Notes: a model not told the origin generated them from the sequence alone. A stretch of 64,000 nt of DNA from Isoetes taiwanensis (GCA_021234155.1 JAJEKV010000063.1:2016947-2080946); one strand, 5' to 3'; shown: positions 44,782-56,611, counted from the stretch's first letter. Made by a program: numbers and translations.

Positions 44782-44893
44782 CACTTTTGTTTCTTAATAT
44801 ATGAGTGTTTTAGTATTTATCGTCATGAGTGTTTTATATTTATGTAATTATTTGCAATTCTATTTATTTGCGGCCGGTGCATTTATATACTAG

Positions 44894-45100
44894 TGTTGAC
44901 CGTAGCCACGGTGCGAAAATGACTATTCCATATTACGTGGGAAGGTCTATTTAGCAGGTAATACCTATCTTAAAATGACTATTCCACATTCTTTGGGAAA
45001 GTCTATTTCGCACCAAATTAATGCAGTGCGAAAATAGTGGTTCCAAAGTTTTTTTAGAGAGCAATTTCATGCAAGAAGTGACTACGGATCGAAAGCGAAC
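44894..45100 (+). repeat. Hairpin tandem array A3, three units
   Basis: Hairpin GACCGTAGCC plus ACGGTGCGAAAA (44,899), TTTCGCACC...GCAGTGCGAAAA (45,006) and a decayed third unit (45,076), with spacer ATGACTATTCCA(C/T)ATT. Follows the H3-like ORF by about 110 bp. Confidence 0.75.
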
Positions 45101-45237
45101 TATTCCACACATTGCGAAGAGAATCTTTGAACGAATTTAGAATCTACGTAAGGAAAATGGCCAAGAGCTTTCCAAATTGAAAATGTGCGGTAAATAGGCC
45201 GGATCACATGTATCACTTATGGTTACATACTTATAAC

Positions 45238-45990
45238 TCATATAAGAGGCATAGCATGTACATAGAACTCATATAAGAGGCATAGCATACATGAATGAAG
45301 AAGCTTATTAGCGATCGGGATCATCATGAAAAGGTAGTTGGTGATGCGATTAATCTCATAGGCATGCGCTCTGGAACCCTCAAAGGTGGATAATAACACG
45401 ATAAAACCCTCAGGAAGAGCGATTTGCCCCTCTGCTACTCCTTCCAACCCGGGGATCAAGGGGATACCCCTCACGAGAACATCTATGAAGATCATTATAT
45501 GTCATAGTGCAAGTAATGGAGTCCATATCTTGGGACGAGGAGGCCGAGAGACATAGCAAATGGGGCATATACGCATTGAGTGGAACCCTACTTATATCGA
45601 ACAAAATTATTGACATGCCTTTGTAGCGGCATTATTGGTTATACATCGAGCATAATGTACAAAATACACATGTATATAATATGCATTATATAAGCGTATA
45701 TACATTGAGTATTGAGTTAGGGGGACTCTTCCGAGTCATTGTCACGAGCACCCGGTGATCTTTTCTATCATGTACATTTGATGCTCTCTATTCCATATTA
45801 GATGGATGATAACATCGAAGGGATCGGGATAATAGCGAGGATTGAAGCGGCGGTGGTCATCGATCTTCCATGGGTATTTCTCGCTCGCGACCTTTGCTTG
45901 AAATTTTAAGTGATTCATCTTGCGGTAATGGAATCACGTTCGGGACGAGAATGAGACCACATGGCTAGGCGGAGGCCAATATTGCTGCAC
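45238..45990 (-). CDS. Unassigned minus-strand ORFs
   Basis: Two protein-like minus-strand frames. 45,495-45,238 contains VLVRGIPLIPGLEGVAEGQI and ALPEGFIVLLSTFEGSR. About 45,925-45,730 contains KIDDHRRFNPRYYPDPFDVI and IHLIWNREHQMYM. No domain recognised. They lie between hairpin array A3 and unassigned DNA and may be further genes of the same inserted unit. Confidence 0.3.
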
Positions 45991-46021
45991 TTTCGGCAAT
46001 TTGATGTATATTTATACCCAG

Positions 46022-46117
46022 CAAAATTATTGATGGTATATACCCGGAAAATTATTATTGGTATATACATAGAAATTATTGATGGTATATACATACCAAA
46101 ATTATTATCATATACAT
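46022..46117 (+). repeat. Short tandem repeat ATTATTGATGGTATATAC
   Basis: About four degenerate units of (A)AAATTATTGATGGTATATAC with small variations. Confidence 0.7.
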
Positions 46118-46199
46118 ACTTGTATGGTTTTCGTATGCTTCGTGAGCTACAATATCTTATATTATAATGTTATTGTGTAAGTGTTGGACCCGACCCTAA

Positions 46200-47240
46200 T
46201 TTGGCGGTTGATTTGATGAAATCAATGGAAGAGATGATGCCACGTAAGATTCTTTAAAATAACATGGTTTTTGCTAGGGTTAGCGAGGCGGCGATTACCG
46301 GGGAAGTCAGGCATGCACCTTGATGGGCGTTTGAGGTTTTGATCTTTGCGGACTTCCTTTGATGTTCCCTTTAGTGCGAAAGTAGTCTTGGCGGTAGAGA
46401 TGTGCGAGTTTGAATACATTCCGGTCCATGCCTCACCCTCACGGCTTGGCCATCATATCGAACCGAACTTCGGATGGTTGGTATCGTGGCTACGATATCG
46501 CGGCGGCGGCGGAATTCCGCCTTCAAGGTAAGTGGATTTTGCCATTTTTTTGCTCTTCTTCTTGCTCTATGCGGTTTGATAGTCGGTTGCTCGGAGGCCA
46601 GTCTCTTGCCGATTTGCTTTCCTAAGGGGCTATGGAGGCGGCGAGAGGCTATGGCACTTGATCCGTTTAGGGAGCGAAAAGGAAGAAATTTGTATAGAAC
46701 TCCGTCTGGAGCATCATCTCCTGAGATCACCATGGGCAAACCCCCGCATCACGGAAACCTCTGTTATCATATCTGCGAGGAAGGAGAGGGCTTACAATAT
46801 TAACATACCACAGTTTGCAATGATTCGAGCAATAATACCACGGTTATCGTGCCACGGTAATATTAACATACCCGGTTATCGTATTAAGAGCTCTTTCAAA
46901 GGCGTACACGAAGGCCGAGGGAAGCCCGTCAAAACACTCAATGGATCGACCTTCTTTAGTTTTGGTATGCCACTTATCGTATCAGCGTCTATGATGTGGC
47001 AAAATAATTCTTCTTTTATTCCCTTGATGTCGTGGAGCAAAAGCGAAGCATACTCTTTGGATGTCTGCGGTCGAGGCGAGAACTTTTTGATTTTGTGTTG
47101 TCGATTCATTCGGCAATATTTCACAAAGCTTGATTTCGAACATGATTTGCCTCTTGCTATGATCTACCCAGATTCAAAGCCTTTGCCCAAGGATGGCTAA
47201 AAATGCGGTTCATAGCTTTGTCGGAGTTGAGTTCTTGAGG
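46200..47240. other. Overlapping open frames on both strands, unassigned
   Basis: Plus frame 46,658-47,200 (180 codons) and minus frames 46,371-46,739 and 46,876-47,124 overlap. Neither strand shows a recognised domain. The plus frame has protein-like pieces (FKGVHEGRGKPVKTLNGST), as does the minus frame (ADTISGIPKLKKVDPLSV). I cannot decide the coding strand. The local repeat AATATTAACATACC occurs near 46,797 and 46,859. Confidence 0.25.
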
Positions 47241-49811
47241 AGGATTTTTCGTTGGCGGGTAATTGCTACATGTAATTATTTTTACTATGAATTGTGCTTT
47301 AAAGCTGTAGTTGTTTTGATCTTAGCTAGCTTATAATATAGAGATCCACTCCACGAACATGTGCTTTTAGAGCTGGGTCTCTATCTACGTCGACTTATAG
47401 TTAGATATTGCCCTTAGAATTGAGTGCGATTGAAATAGGACATGGCGAGTTAGTTTGCGGATCATTATGTGTTTTCATTACGTCTAAAAGCGAGAATATA
47501 AAGATTTTGTCTTTAAGCTTTTAGGAATTCGGCTTGTGTCCAACGACCATGTACAAATGCACAAAAGGGATCGCCATTTCGTCAATTCTCTATTCCAAAT
47601 TGTTTTAAGCTTGGTGGGACAAAACTTGGTTAGAAACATTTGCATTGGTTGCTATTTTGATTGAATTTCTTTGGTATATGATTGTGAATTTTGCGGAGTC
47701 TTCAAGCGGCCATATGTTGACCTTCCATCGAGAATGTGCATGGCGTGAGACATGTTTTGTGATGAATACCATCACATCAAGCTAAAGATATGAGGTTATG
47801 TCTCGGCGTCCTCCGGAGATATATCGAAAATGTTTATTGTAATTCAACAAAGAATCTGTTGTTTTCAACAAAGGATATGTTTATTTGCTTTGGATTTGAT
47901 AGGGATTGAAATGTTTTTTTTGCTGCTAGAATAGTTGGGGCAGACATAGTCTTATTTCTTGCATGGTAGTCGAGGAGACCCAAGGTGTACAAGAATAAAA
48001 TCCTATTTGACTACATGTGTGCTACACGCAAAAGACCATTTCGTCCATGTCAAGAATCATATGAGGGATGCCTTTCGGTGATATTCAAGCAGGTAAGATA
48101 GCATGCAAAGTTTGAGATGATGCACGTAGACTAAATGTTCATTTTCTAACATTAAAGCACATCAGGCTTTGTCAGCATTTTAACATATTTAGCTTCATCG
48201 GATAAGGAGTTTCGGCCACACTTACAAATATTTACCTTCTACAATAGCAACATGACACAAATGTTTAGATGTCCCTAGTACATGTCAAATTCTGCAATGG
48301 ATTGCCCAATGTGACAGGGCATGTATAAAGAAACATAATACAAAGATTTACATTAACCCAAATGTGCCTTGCAGTGTCAATTTGTTGTATCATGTATAAA
48401 GATGCGCTATATTTGTCTAGATCCTTAAGCAGATTAGGTCTTTCTAAAGAACCTGTAAGCATATATCAGCATTGCCCTGTGCCAGAAGTGTAATTTATAT
48501 TTTTTCAAATAATCCTCTTATGGAGTATGCTGATCTATAAGAAAGACTCTAAGTTCATGTAACAAAGCTAGCATGACATGGAATATTGTGCAAAGACAAT
48601 GTCAAATGTAATTAAAATGTAATTACTGCATATATAAAATATACAGTAGTTGTTTCAAAAAATCATCTTTGCATATACAATAGTCATTTCAAAGAACTTG
48701 ATAAACCCAATAAACAAAGCTCAAAGGGCCCATCGGCTATAAAAAAAAATATGCAAACAGATAATTAATTAAGCTAGGCAAAAAAATGGCCGTTGAAATA
48801 GCTCAAAAAAGAAGTTGGGATACAAATTAAAGACAACATAAAATACGCTCCCACAAATAATTATATGGCCAACAAGTTTCCAACATTTATGGTTACCAAA
48901 TTACAATTATATGGCAGGCTTTGGGTAAATTTGTAAAATGCTCCAGTGATGTTTGGAGACAAAGGCTGTCATAGATTAATGGGATGCCCGGACTTTGTTT
49001 ACTTTGTGCACTTTTTGAGGAATGATTTTATATTTTGAAAAGACTTTGGTGTTTGTTCCTTTATATACTTACATAACTCTAATGCCATGTTCGTTTCCAA
49101 CAACTACAACTTTATACTTTAATAACTGTATTGCCATGTCCTTTTCTACAACTATGCGCCATGTCATTTTTCAACAACTACAATTTTATACTTAAATGAT
49201 TGTATTGTCATGTCCTTTTTTAACAACAACTACAAGGGTTATACGAAACGAAAGGGGTATGGTAAAATGGCGTGTGACGTGGATAAAAGGCCCTTTTTAA
49301 AGAACTTTCTCTTAAAATTCTCCCCTACAACGAAGATGGAAGACAATAAGGAACACACAACTTAGGTATCGAAAGATCTTGGCATTGTTATCAACCCTAG
49401 GATAAGACATAATATATCAATTAACGTCATGCTTTTTTGTTTCTGAGGGCATCGAGGAAAAATGTATCAATTAGCATCATGCTTTTGCTTCTGAGGCACC
49501 TACAAAAATGATCGCGGGGCGATGTGCTTTCGAACACATTGCTCATTTGGAGCAATCAACCAGATGATTTATATGGTTCAATGACGTTATTCGATGTGAA
49601 CTTGAATGAATGAGACATCACCCTCCTACAATTGAAGGTATTTCAAGCTATACTTTGCCAACATTTTAATGAACGAATCCAACAACATATTCTTGGCACC
49701 CGTTCATTTTTTATCCTTTGTACAGAAATTACGAGAAAAGAGTACAAATATTAAATTGATACTGTGTAATTTTCTCATTGCAGCTAGAACTTTCATAGGC
49801 TTCCAAATTAT
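47241..49811. other. A/T-rich DNA, probably Helitron body
   Basis: No confident gene. A minus-strand exon-like piece at about 48,455-48,355 follows CTTACAG and reads GSLERPNLLKDLDKY; it may be a captured exon. CAG/CTG words look more normal here, in contrast to the flanks. The stretch leads into the Helitron 3' end at 49,812-49,839; the matching 5' end was not found. Confidence 0.4.
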
Positions 49812-49839
49812 GCCCAGCAACGCTGGGCACCATTACTAG
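49812..49839 (+). other. Helitron 3' terminus
   Basis: Hairpin GCCCAGC-AAC-GCTGGGC (49,812-49,828), then ACCATTA and CTAG, followed by T (49,840). Same stem and spacing as 18,333-18,360, so same family. The element body lies to the left. Confidence 0.78.
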
Positions 49840-50089
49840 TGTAAATATAATGTACGTATATAGCATATATACCTGATTTCTCTTTAAATAGGCATCTATG
49901 CCTTGTCTTTGTCTGCTTCTTGTTTGCATGCTCCTTGCCTCCCTGTCCGCTTCTTGTTGCTCTTTGCCTGCCTGTCTGCTCCACTAGTTTCTTGCAAATG
50001 GTAACTTTACAAGAACATCCTCGCTGGGCTGATCCGGAATACCTGCAAGCGTGCGGTAGAGTTAATACATGCACTTTTGATGATTTTTA

Positions 50090-50540
50090 ACAACTTTTTG
50101 GGAGCATCGATGGCGTCGCGGTCCAACCACGAGCTTGCAAGGCCCCTGATCAACCGTTATCGTCGCTATACTCGTCATCTCCCTCCCTTTGGAGGAGATC
50201 AATTCGAGTCAAGCAAGGTTCCTCTAAGTGCTTTGGGACTTCTTGAACCCCCTCGGATTTAGAAGATAGGCTAGAGCGGTTGAAGGACATGCTTTTCCAT
50301 GGTTTCATGGCCTACTCTACGGATCGATTATGTGCCTCGGTCATTCCTACTAATGAGAAGAATAGGATTTATATCCTCATTGAACTTTCGACTTCCATTA
50401 CAAATCTTTTGTGGATATTGGTAAGCTCTATTAGTTCCCTTGACTTCAACATCCTGTGGTTCTTGTCTAGATTCCCCACACGGGATACAATTCCTTGGGA
50501 TACCGTGACCTATGGCTACATAGCACCTGACACATAATAC
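50090..50540 (+). CDS. Unassigned ORF before hairpin array A4
   Basis: ATG at 50,110 starts MASRSNHELARPLINRYRRY, then PPFGGDQFESSKVPLSALGL to a stop at 50,262. The neighbouring frame continues DLEDRLERLKDMLFHGFMAY and SVIPTNEKNRIYILIELSTS to 50,537. The join suggests one gene with a frameshift near 50,255. No domain recognised. The array A4 follows about 220 bp downstream. Confidence 0.35.
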
Positions 50541-50756
50541 ATTACATATCACGGTGAAGATACTCCAACTGGATTTGGTATAAAGATTTTCATAGAAATT
50601 AAGTATATAAGCAAGTGATTTCCGTGTAATTAAATGCTTGACCTCATATTATCATGTATTATGTTGGCAATCTTACACTTTTAGTGTAATTGAATGGTTT
50701 CTTCTACCATTTTCCTTGTATTTTCTCATGTGAATGTTTTATTTGTGGTCATATTA

Positions 50757-50850
50757 GGGACCGTGGCCCGCGATCTTGAAATCGCCTCACTTAAAAAATT
50801 ATTGAAGGGCCTATTTCGCTTGCAGTAGCTCACGATATTAGTACTTCAGC
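50757..50850 (+). repeat. Hairpin tandem array A4, two units
   Basis: GGACCGTGGCCCGCGATCTTG (first 20 bases meant) at about 50,758 and a decayed unit at about 50,815, with spacer AAATTATTGAAGGGCCTATT, the same spacer as array A5. Confidence 0.65.
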
Positions 50851-50984
50851 GGTATTCACAGCTCTTTGTGGTATTATACTTCAACGATATTAGTATTATA
50901 CTTCAACATTATTGGGTCGTAGCTATAAATTCTTTCACCTTGCTTTCACTTCCCACCTTTGTTCCATGTTTTCACATTGCTTTC

Positions 50985-51365
50985 ACTTCTCGTGTTCTCA
51001 CCTTGCTTTCGCCGCACCTTGTGTTAAAGGTGTTCTTTGCTAATTGATCTTGATCCTTGCTTCTTGCTCCTTCATCTTCGTGCTACTTCATGCTACTTGG
51101 TCTTGTTCCTTGCTCTTGATCTTGCTACTTGATCTTGTTCCTTGCTTCCTTGTTCCATGATCTTCCTTGTTCCTTGCTACTTCATCTACCTGGTTCTTGC
51201 TATTTGGTCTTCCTTAATCCTTGATCTTCTTGCTCCTTGATCTTCCTTGTTCCTTGCTTCTTCCTACTTGATCTTGATCCTTGTTCCTTGCTACTTGGTC
51301 CTCTTCCTTGCTTCTTGCTCCTTGTTCCTTGCTCTGCTCCTTGTTCCTTGCTTGCTTGTGCAAAT
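50985..51365 (+). repeat. CTTG(C/A)TCCTTG degenerate minisatellite
   Basis: About 350 bp made of CTTGTTCCTTGC, CTTGATCTTG and CTTGCTACTTG words. Minus-strand frames across it give low-complexity K/E/R/S/Q peptides. No gene inferred. Confidence 0.8.
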
Positions 51366-52050
51366 GATTGGACCCAATCCTCCCTGGGCTACTCCAGAAG
51401 GACTGCAAGCATGCCCCATGCATTCTGTGCGGCCTGGAATGGATGAGCTATGGGACCATTTCTTAGAGTGGAGGTTGCGCCACAGTCCCACCAAGGAGCT
51501 TACAATGGAGTTGATCAACTTCATTACAGGCGATTTGATTGTGGTCATGAGCCTTGAGGGAAATTAATCCATCGAGATGTTATAGGAGACTTGGAATGGG
51601 GAATGCTTGAACCCCCTCCTTATCTGGCCGAGATGCTCACGACAATTGAGGCCTCTTCTTCGTCTTTGGATATTTAGCACACTCACGGATGCATACATAT
51701 CGAGTTCATTCATGAAATTTGTAAAGGGACACATGTATGGCCTTATTAGGGTGTACTACAAGCGTGTACAGCGGTTTTGTGGAGTTGGGTCCGCTCTTCT
51801 TCCGTGAGTATCATCATCACGGAATTACTTTTTCTAATGACTAGGTACCCCATATGGTGGGAAGAATCGAAATTTTGGGATGGCGTGAGCTCTTGATTCC
51901 TAACCGGATGCATGGGTTACACCTCATGGGAAGGGGAAGGGAAGGGGAAGGGGAAGGGGTTAGGAACCTAGGGGAGGCGTTACTAGGGACATCTTTGCCG
52001 TGGTCTCTAGTAACCTTTGCTATCTATCATAAATATTTCATATGATACTG
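51361..52050 (+). CDS. Unassigned ORF before hairpin array A5
   Basis: Protein-like frames in succession: QMIGPNPPWATPEGLQACPM and GMDELWDHFLEWRLRHSPTK (to 51,567), WGMLEPPPYLAEMLTTIEAS (51,599) and VELGPLFFREYHHHGITF (51,783). Frames shift between blocks. No family recognised. It occupies the module between arrays A4 and A5. Confidence 0.3.
51929..51960 (+). repeat. (GGGAA)n microsatellite
   Basis: Five to six GGGAA/GGGGAA units. Confidence 0.85.
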
Positions 52051-52132
52051 GTGATAATATGTTCTATAAATATTCTCTAATATGTTAATATGTTCTCTAA
52101 TATGTTAATATTCTCTAATTCTTGGCCCATAT

Positions 52133-52435
52133 TTACCCGTAGCCCGCGATTAAATTATTTCAGTACAAATTATTGAAGGGCCTATTTGCACCGTATGCGC
52201 CCGCGAAAATCGGCAGTTACAAATTATTGAAGGGCCTATTTGCATGCGGTAGCCCGCGGTGCGAAATCACATTCGATTACAAAATTATTCAGGGCCTATT
52301 GGCCGTAGCCGCGGTGCGAAAATCACTCGATTACAAATTATTGAAGGGCCTATTTCTTGGTGGCTGCGGTTAAATCGATGGATCGGTTTGAATTCGGGCC
52401 CATATTTTCGCACCGTGGCCCACGATGCCAATACA
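52133..52435 (+). repeat. Hairpin tandem array A5, ~54-bp period, 6 units
   Basis: Units near 52,133, 52,188, 52,240, 52,296, 52,350 and 52,405. Hairpins of type GCACCGTAGCCCGCGGTGC with spacer TTACAAATTATTGAAGGGCC. Confidence 0.83.
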
Positions 52436-52531
52436 TCATCAATTTACTTACAACCACGACATTTGCTGCGCGAGCACTATCGGTGATAAATAAACCAACT
52501 CTTTACACGGTAGAGGCGTTATCGGGAGCTC

Positions 52532-54900
52532 TCAATCTGGACATAACCTTTGCCTTGCCACCATCTCATTGATCTCCACTCCCTTGATGCGGCTCAGCAT
52601 TTGCGGACTTATACCAAGCTGCCCTCTTTTTTCATTTGGGTTTTGTCTAAACAACTTAGCAAGTGTTGATTCACTCACGGTTCGTGATTTCTTCACCCAC
52701 TTGCACCACGATCCTACGTAAAACCATTGACACATCTGCTGCAAGGAATTCCCCAACTGAACCTCGTGTTGAGTGAAGCGGAAGAATGCATTCTTTGCTT
52801 GCTTATGGGACTTCTCCATTCCTGTGTATTCCAAATTCCGGGCTTCCATACTCACGACAAACCACCGCCATGTGCGAGCAGAATATGGATATAGTGAGTC
52901 AAATTGGCCTCACCCCCCATGCCGTCGGGGAAAGACTTAGTGAAGTTTGTATTTGCCTCACGGAATTTGGCAACATCATTTTCTGCACTACCTTTTTTGC
53001 ATTTCCTTTACCGGTCTGGAGAAATCACCGCCATGCCTTGATTTTCTTGGTGATCGCCACGATCATTTCGATCATCCTCGGCTGCAATAAGATCCTTGTA
53101 AGCTTCCCAAACACCGGATAAGTTCTCTTTCGCGGGAGGCAAAACCTCTTAGCCTTTGGACCACCCATCTTGGGTTTTGGGGAACCTTGCGGATACCTTT
53201 GGATCTTGAAGTATTTTGTAGTGCCCACCATGAAGTCCCACATTAGATAGCACCTTTTCAACTTCATGCATGGCAGCTTCCCTAGAGCTTTGGGGTGATT
53301 TATTCCAAGCAAGCGGGATACTCATGTAAACCATCTTGTCTATGATTCTCAAGAAAGCATGAAGGGTGCATATGTGTACTCTTCTTAGCGAATTGGAGAA
53401 TTGGCATCAAGGTTGTGTCCTTCTCCTCTCTATTTGGTGGCTCATCACGGACCGCGGTCTAATGTACTCTTGTCCAATCGGTGAATCTCTTCTTGCATAG
53501 AGGCGGTAGGGACAAGCATGAGTAGTCTTACCCGGCACCATGCTTCATTACGTACATGCATTTTATTGTCTTCAAATCTGCGACAAGATGCCATTCAACC
53601 TCGTACTCACCATATCCGGGAGGCGCAAGTTTTTCTCCGATTAGTGAGAGGCAATCATTGTGGGAATGGGTGTTTGATCAAAAACCCATTTTCAGATTAT
53701 CTTTGTGATTTTCCTCACGGTACTGAAATAAACCAACCCACCAAATGTGATCTTGATTTGGGCCGGAAAACTTATCATCTAGATTTGACTCTTCATTCCA
53801 CTGTATTCAAAGCTACGTTCATTAGACTCGAAACCCTCTCGTTACTTCTAGCCTTTCACCAATTCCATTTCATCCGGCTTCAAAACAATTCTTAGTTTGC
53901 GGTAGCACTCTTCTACCTTCATATCATAAAAAATCGAACCAAAAATTTTGAAGCATTCTAGTTAAGTCTATCCAGCAATTGTTATTTTCATTAAAAGGCG
54001 AAAGTATCACCAAACCGACTTCTTCTTACCTTTGGTATAGGATGCCAATGTATCAAGTTGATTGCTATTCGGTCGGTGATACATATCACCAAGCTCTTGC
54101 ACTTATGCGTTTCTCGATGACCTACAAGTCATCCGCTAGTCATCCTTGGTAGTAGAATAGTTTTGGTAATGCCTTGTTGTTTAAAGCCATCCTCAAACAT
54201 CACGAACAAAGCAATATAAGCTTGCCTACTTATTCGGACATTGTCACGGTTCTTTGCGATTAGAGGTTTATTTGTTTCCCCAACTCACACAGCTTGAGGT
54301 TGATGTACTACTGACTTTCCTAAGTTGAATGCTACGGGAAGCTTTAACATTCTCAATACATCATCTTTAGTAACTAATTTCTTTAATAAACCGGCAATAT
54401 TAGCGGGTTTTCTCTTATTACCTATTACGCAAGATTTGGATCAACAAGATTTTTAATAGCCATGACCCTTTTTTTGAGCCTCCACCCCGAGGGGGCTAAT
54501 ATATTTATGGGCTTCAGGTTTTGCCCTCTCCACGATCCCGGTGGAGTTCTTTTTAAGCGTTTGACCAGCTTGTGAAGGAATCATTTTCTTGCGCAACCCT
54601 CTTCATTCCTTGCTGCGGTGCATTCATCTCGATCACTAATTTCTGATTTTCTACCTCAATTCATTGAGCTTGCGGCATTGTTGAGGCAAAGTAGTTACTT
54701 TGTTGGGACTGATTAACATCGATAAAACTTTGCAATTGAATCCATACAAGTGGTTATACATGCGCATAAATGTGGATCGGTATTACCATTAACCAAATTA
54801 TTACGGTAACCTAGTAACCCTTGCTGTCCCTTACAAAAGCAAATTCAATAAGACCCGGATCGCAGTGGAAGTTTGGATGGGCTCAGTGAAAGGATCACAT
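52532..54900 (-). pseudogene. Degenerate minus-strand gene, unrecognised
   Basis: Many minus-strand blocks read as protein: KLVIEMNAPQQGMKR (about 54,620), FSGPNQDHIWWVGLFQYREE (about 53,760), LRIIDKMVYMSIPLAWNKSP (53,350), LSNVGLHGGHYKILQDPKVS and FPKTQDGWSKG (53,250-53,150), NAFFRFTQHEVQLGNSLQQM and FYVGSWCKWVKKSRTVSE (52,800-52,680). The broken frames occupy about 2.3 kb without a consistent intron pattern. The setting suggests a transposon-encoded gene, but I cannot name it. Confidence 0.4.
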
Positions 54901-55620
54901 GGATCTGATTGGCCTTTAGCGAGGTCTATATTCATGGCTCAAGCTTCGCGATGCATCTTCATCTATTGGTTGCTTCAAGTGAACTTATTCTGTAAGGCAG
55001 GCATTCTTTTGGCACTTGCACTCTAAATTGACCCTCGGAATTAGTTTGATCACGAAAGCAGTATTAGAAGGAAGAACACTCAAAGGAATGCAATGGCGAC
55101 TTCGGAAACCAAATACCTTTGCCATTGGCGTTGCAAAGACCGAGAAACCCGGGCGGAGATTAAATTAGGAAGATTCTTGCCAACAAAGCGGAGGCGAAAT
55201 TGAAAAATTTGCTCTATTCTGGCAAAAGAATCACCTCTGTCAAAATTCAAAAGCGCACAGGTGCGATGGCAAGATCGTTATTTCGATGAAGCGATGGCAA
55301 AAGGTCGATGGGCGAGGGCAAGCTCGATCGATGGTCTTTGGCTTCGATGGCATAAGCTCGAAGGTGGGAAAAGCGAAAATCCTAGATATAATCATCAAAT
55401 ATTCAGTCGTTAGGAAATAATGATTGTGGGGTTAGGTTCGGGGGTTAGGTTTGGAGGTTAGGTAGTTAGGTTAGGGGAGAGTGAAATTTAGGTATGGAGG
55501 GGGGAAGCTAGGTTCGGCATCCTACGTGGCGGCCCCCCTAATATATTCTTAGGAGGCCCTTATTTGACCTCAAAAAAACTCTAATGTGGTAGAGCTACAC
55601 GTGTTCGTGCTATTGGGTAG
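54900..55620. other. Non-coding, with simple repeats
   Basis: 55,255-55,370 has degenerate GCGATGGCAAGATCG / GATGGCATAAGCTCG repeats. 55,428-55,485 has GGTTAGGT repeats. No gene supported. Confidence 0.5.
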
Positions 55621-55629
55621 TGAATTCCA

Positions 55630-55854
55630 ATGCCACAGACCTTAATACATGTCCAACAACTTAAAATTGCGGGGGACAAAACGGTTGGAATAACAAAAAA
55701 GTTCGGCCACGTCTATGCCGTGAACTTTGGTATTTATGAGAAGATGGTCTATCAAATCAGTAAGAGAACTATCCCCACCACTACACATATTGCATTAAAT
55801 TTGACCTATCTAATATTCAACAACAAACATGCGTATTCTCCAAACAACCTATAG
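55630..55854 (+). CDS. Small ORF, unknown
   Basis: 74 codons starting MPQTLIHVQQLKIAGDKTVG. No recognised domain and no supporting neighbour. Could be chance. Confidence 0.15.
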   Translation: MPQTLIHVQQLKIAGDKTVGITKKFGHVYAVNFGIYEKMVYQISKRTIPTTTHIALNLTYLIFNNKHAYSPNNL

Positions 55855-56090
55855 TAACATGTTTATCAACGTATGAATAGTTATATACACTCCATATCCA
55901 AGCTGATAGGCTCAATAGGCTCAATATTGCATATCTGACCTAGGGAATTGACCAAATAATTGACCACTGATTTGACTAGGCTTCATAAGAGATATCACAT
56001 GCGAGCAGAATTTGGCAATGAAAAAACCAAGCAAGATATATGAAATCAACGTTTTCATTCCATATATATCTTCATAGATGCGATGCACAA

Positions 56091-56121
56091 GGCGCCGGCT
56101 CCGCCGGCGCCAAATTCTTGT
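56091..56121 (+). other. Helitron-like 3' hairpin, non-canonical end
   Basis: 9-bp arms GGCGCCGGC / GCCGGCGCC around TCC (56,091-56,111), then AAATT and CTTG before T. Architecture matches the two Helitron ends in this window, but CTTG replaces CTRR. It may be a mutated or mis-called terminus. Confidence 0.4.
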
Positions 56122-56269
56122 ATAGATATGTTATTATTATAGAATAGCGAAATTATGGAATTGTGGCTTTAAAAAAAGAAAAGAAAAACCCAAATCCTCG
56201 TGGGGAAAAAAAAAACCCCAAAACTTCCTTCCTCTGACCTTTTACCCTAACCACCGGTTTCGAGCCAAG

Positions 56270-56490
56270 AGGTCTGTCATCAGCTTCCAAGAGCCAAGAG
56301 CCAAGAGCCAAGAGGTCTGTCATCAAATGGGTCTGTCATCAGCATTTGAATGCTTTGATCGAATGCAACAATCAGCAACTATTTACATTTGTTTGTCTCT
56401 GTGTGCAGATTGCAAGTGGAGATAACTATTCTTACATCAGCTTTGCTCTTTGCTCTTGCTTCGAAGAGCCAAGAGCCAAGAGGTCTGTTA
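56270..56490 (+). repeat. GAGCCAAGA / GGTCTGTCATCAGC repeats
   Basis: Three GAGCCAAGA units at 56,290-56,316 and two more at 56,465-56,482, each followed by GGTCTGT(C/T)ATCAGCATTTGAATG. Local duplications, non-coding. Confidence 0.7.
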
Positions 56491-56611
56491 TCAGCATTTG
56501 AATGCAGCTTCGAATGCACAAAGTGAAAATGCTTCGGCATATGCATTGCTATCTCATATCTTTGTTGTGGGCAATATAGCAAAAACTGAGTAAACGTGCA
56601 TACAAGACAGC

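Noticed and set aside
50985-51365. Membrane-protein-like Leu/Phe/Cys-rich plus frames
   Set aside because: Product of the CTTG-type minisatellite.
53518-53895. 125-codon plus-strand ORF
   Set aside because: The opposite strand carries the more protein-like blocks of the unrecognised minus-strand gene; this frame looks like a shadow.
55428-55485. Interstitial telomere array
   Set aside because: Units are irregular GGTTAGGT/GGGGTTAGG, not the plant TTTAGGG repeat.
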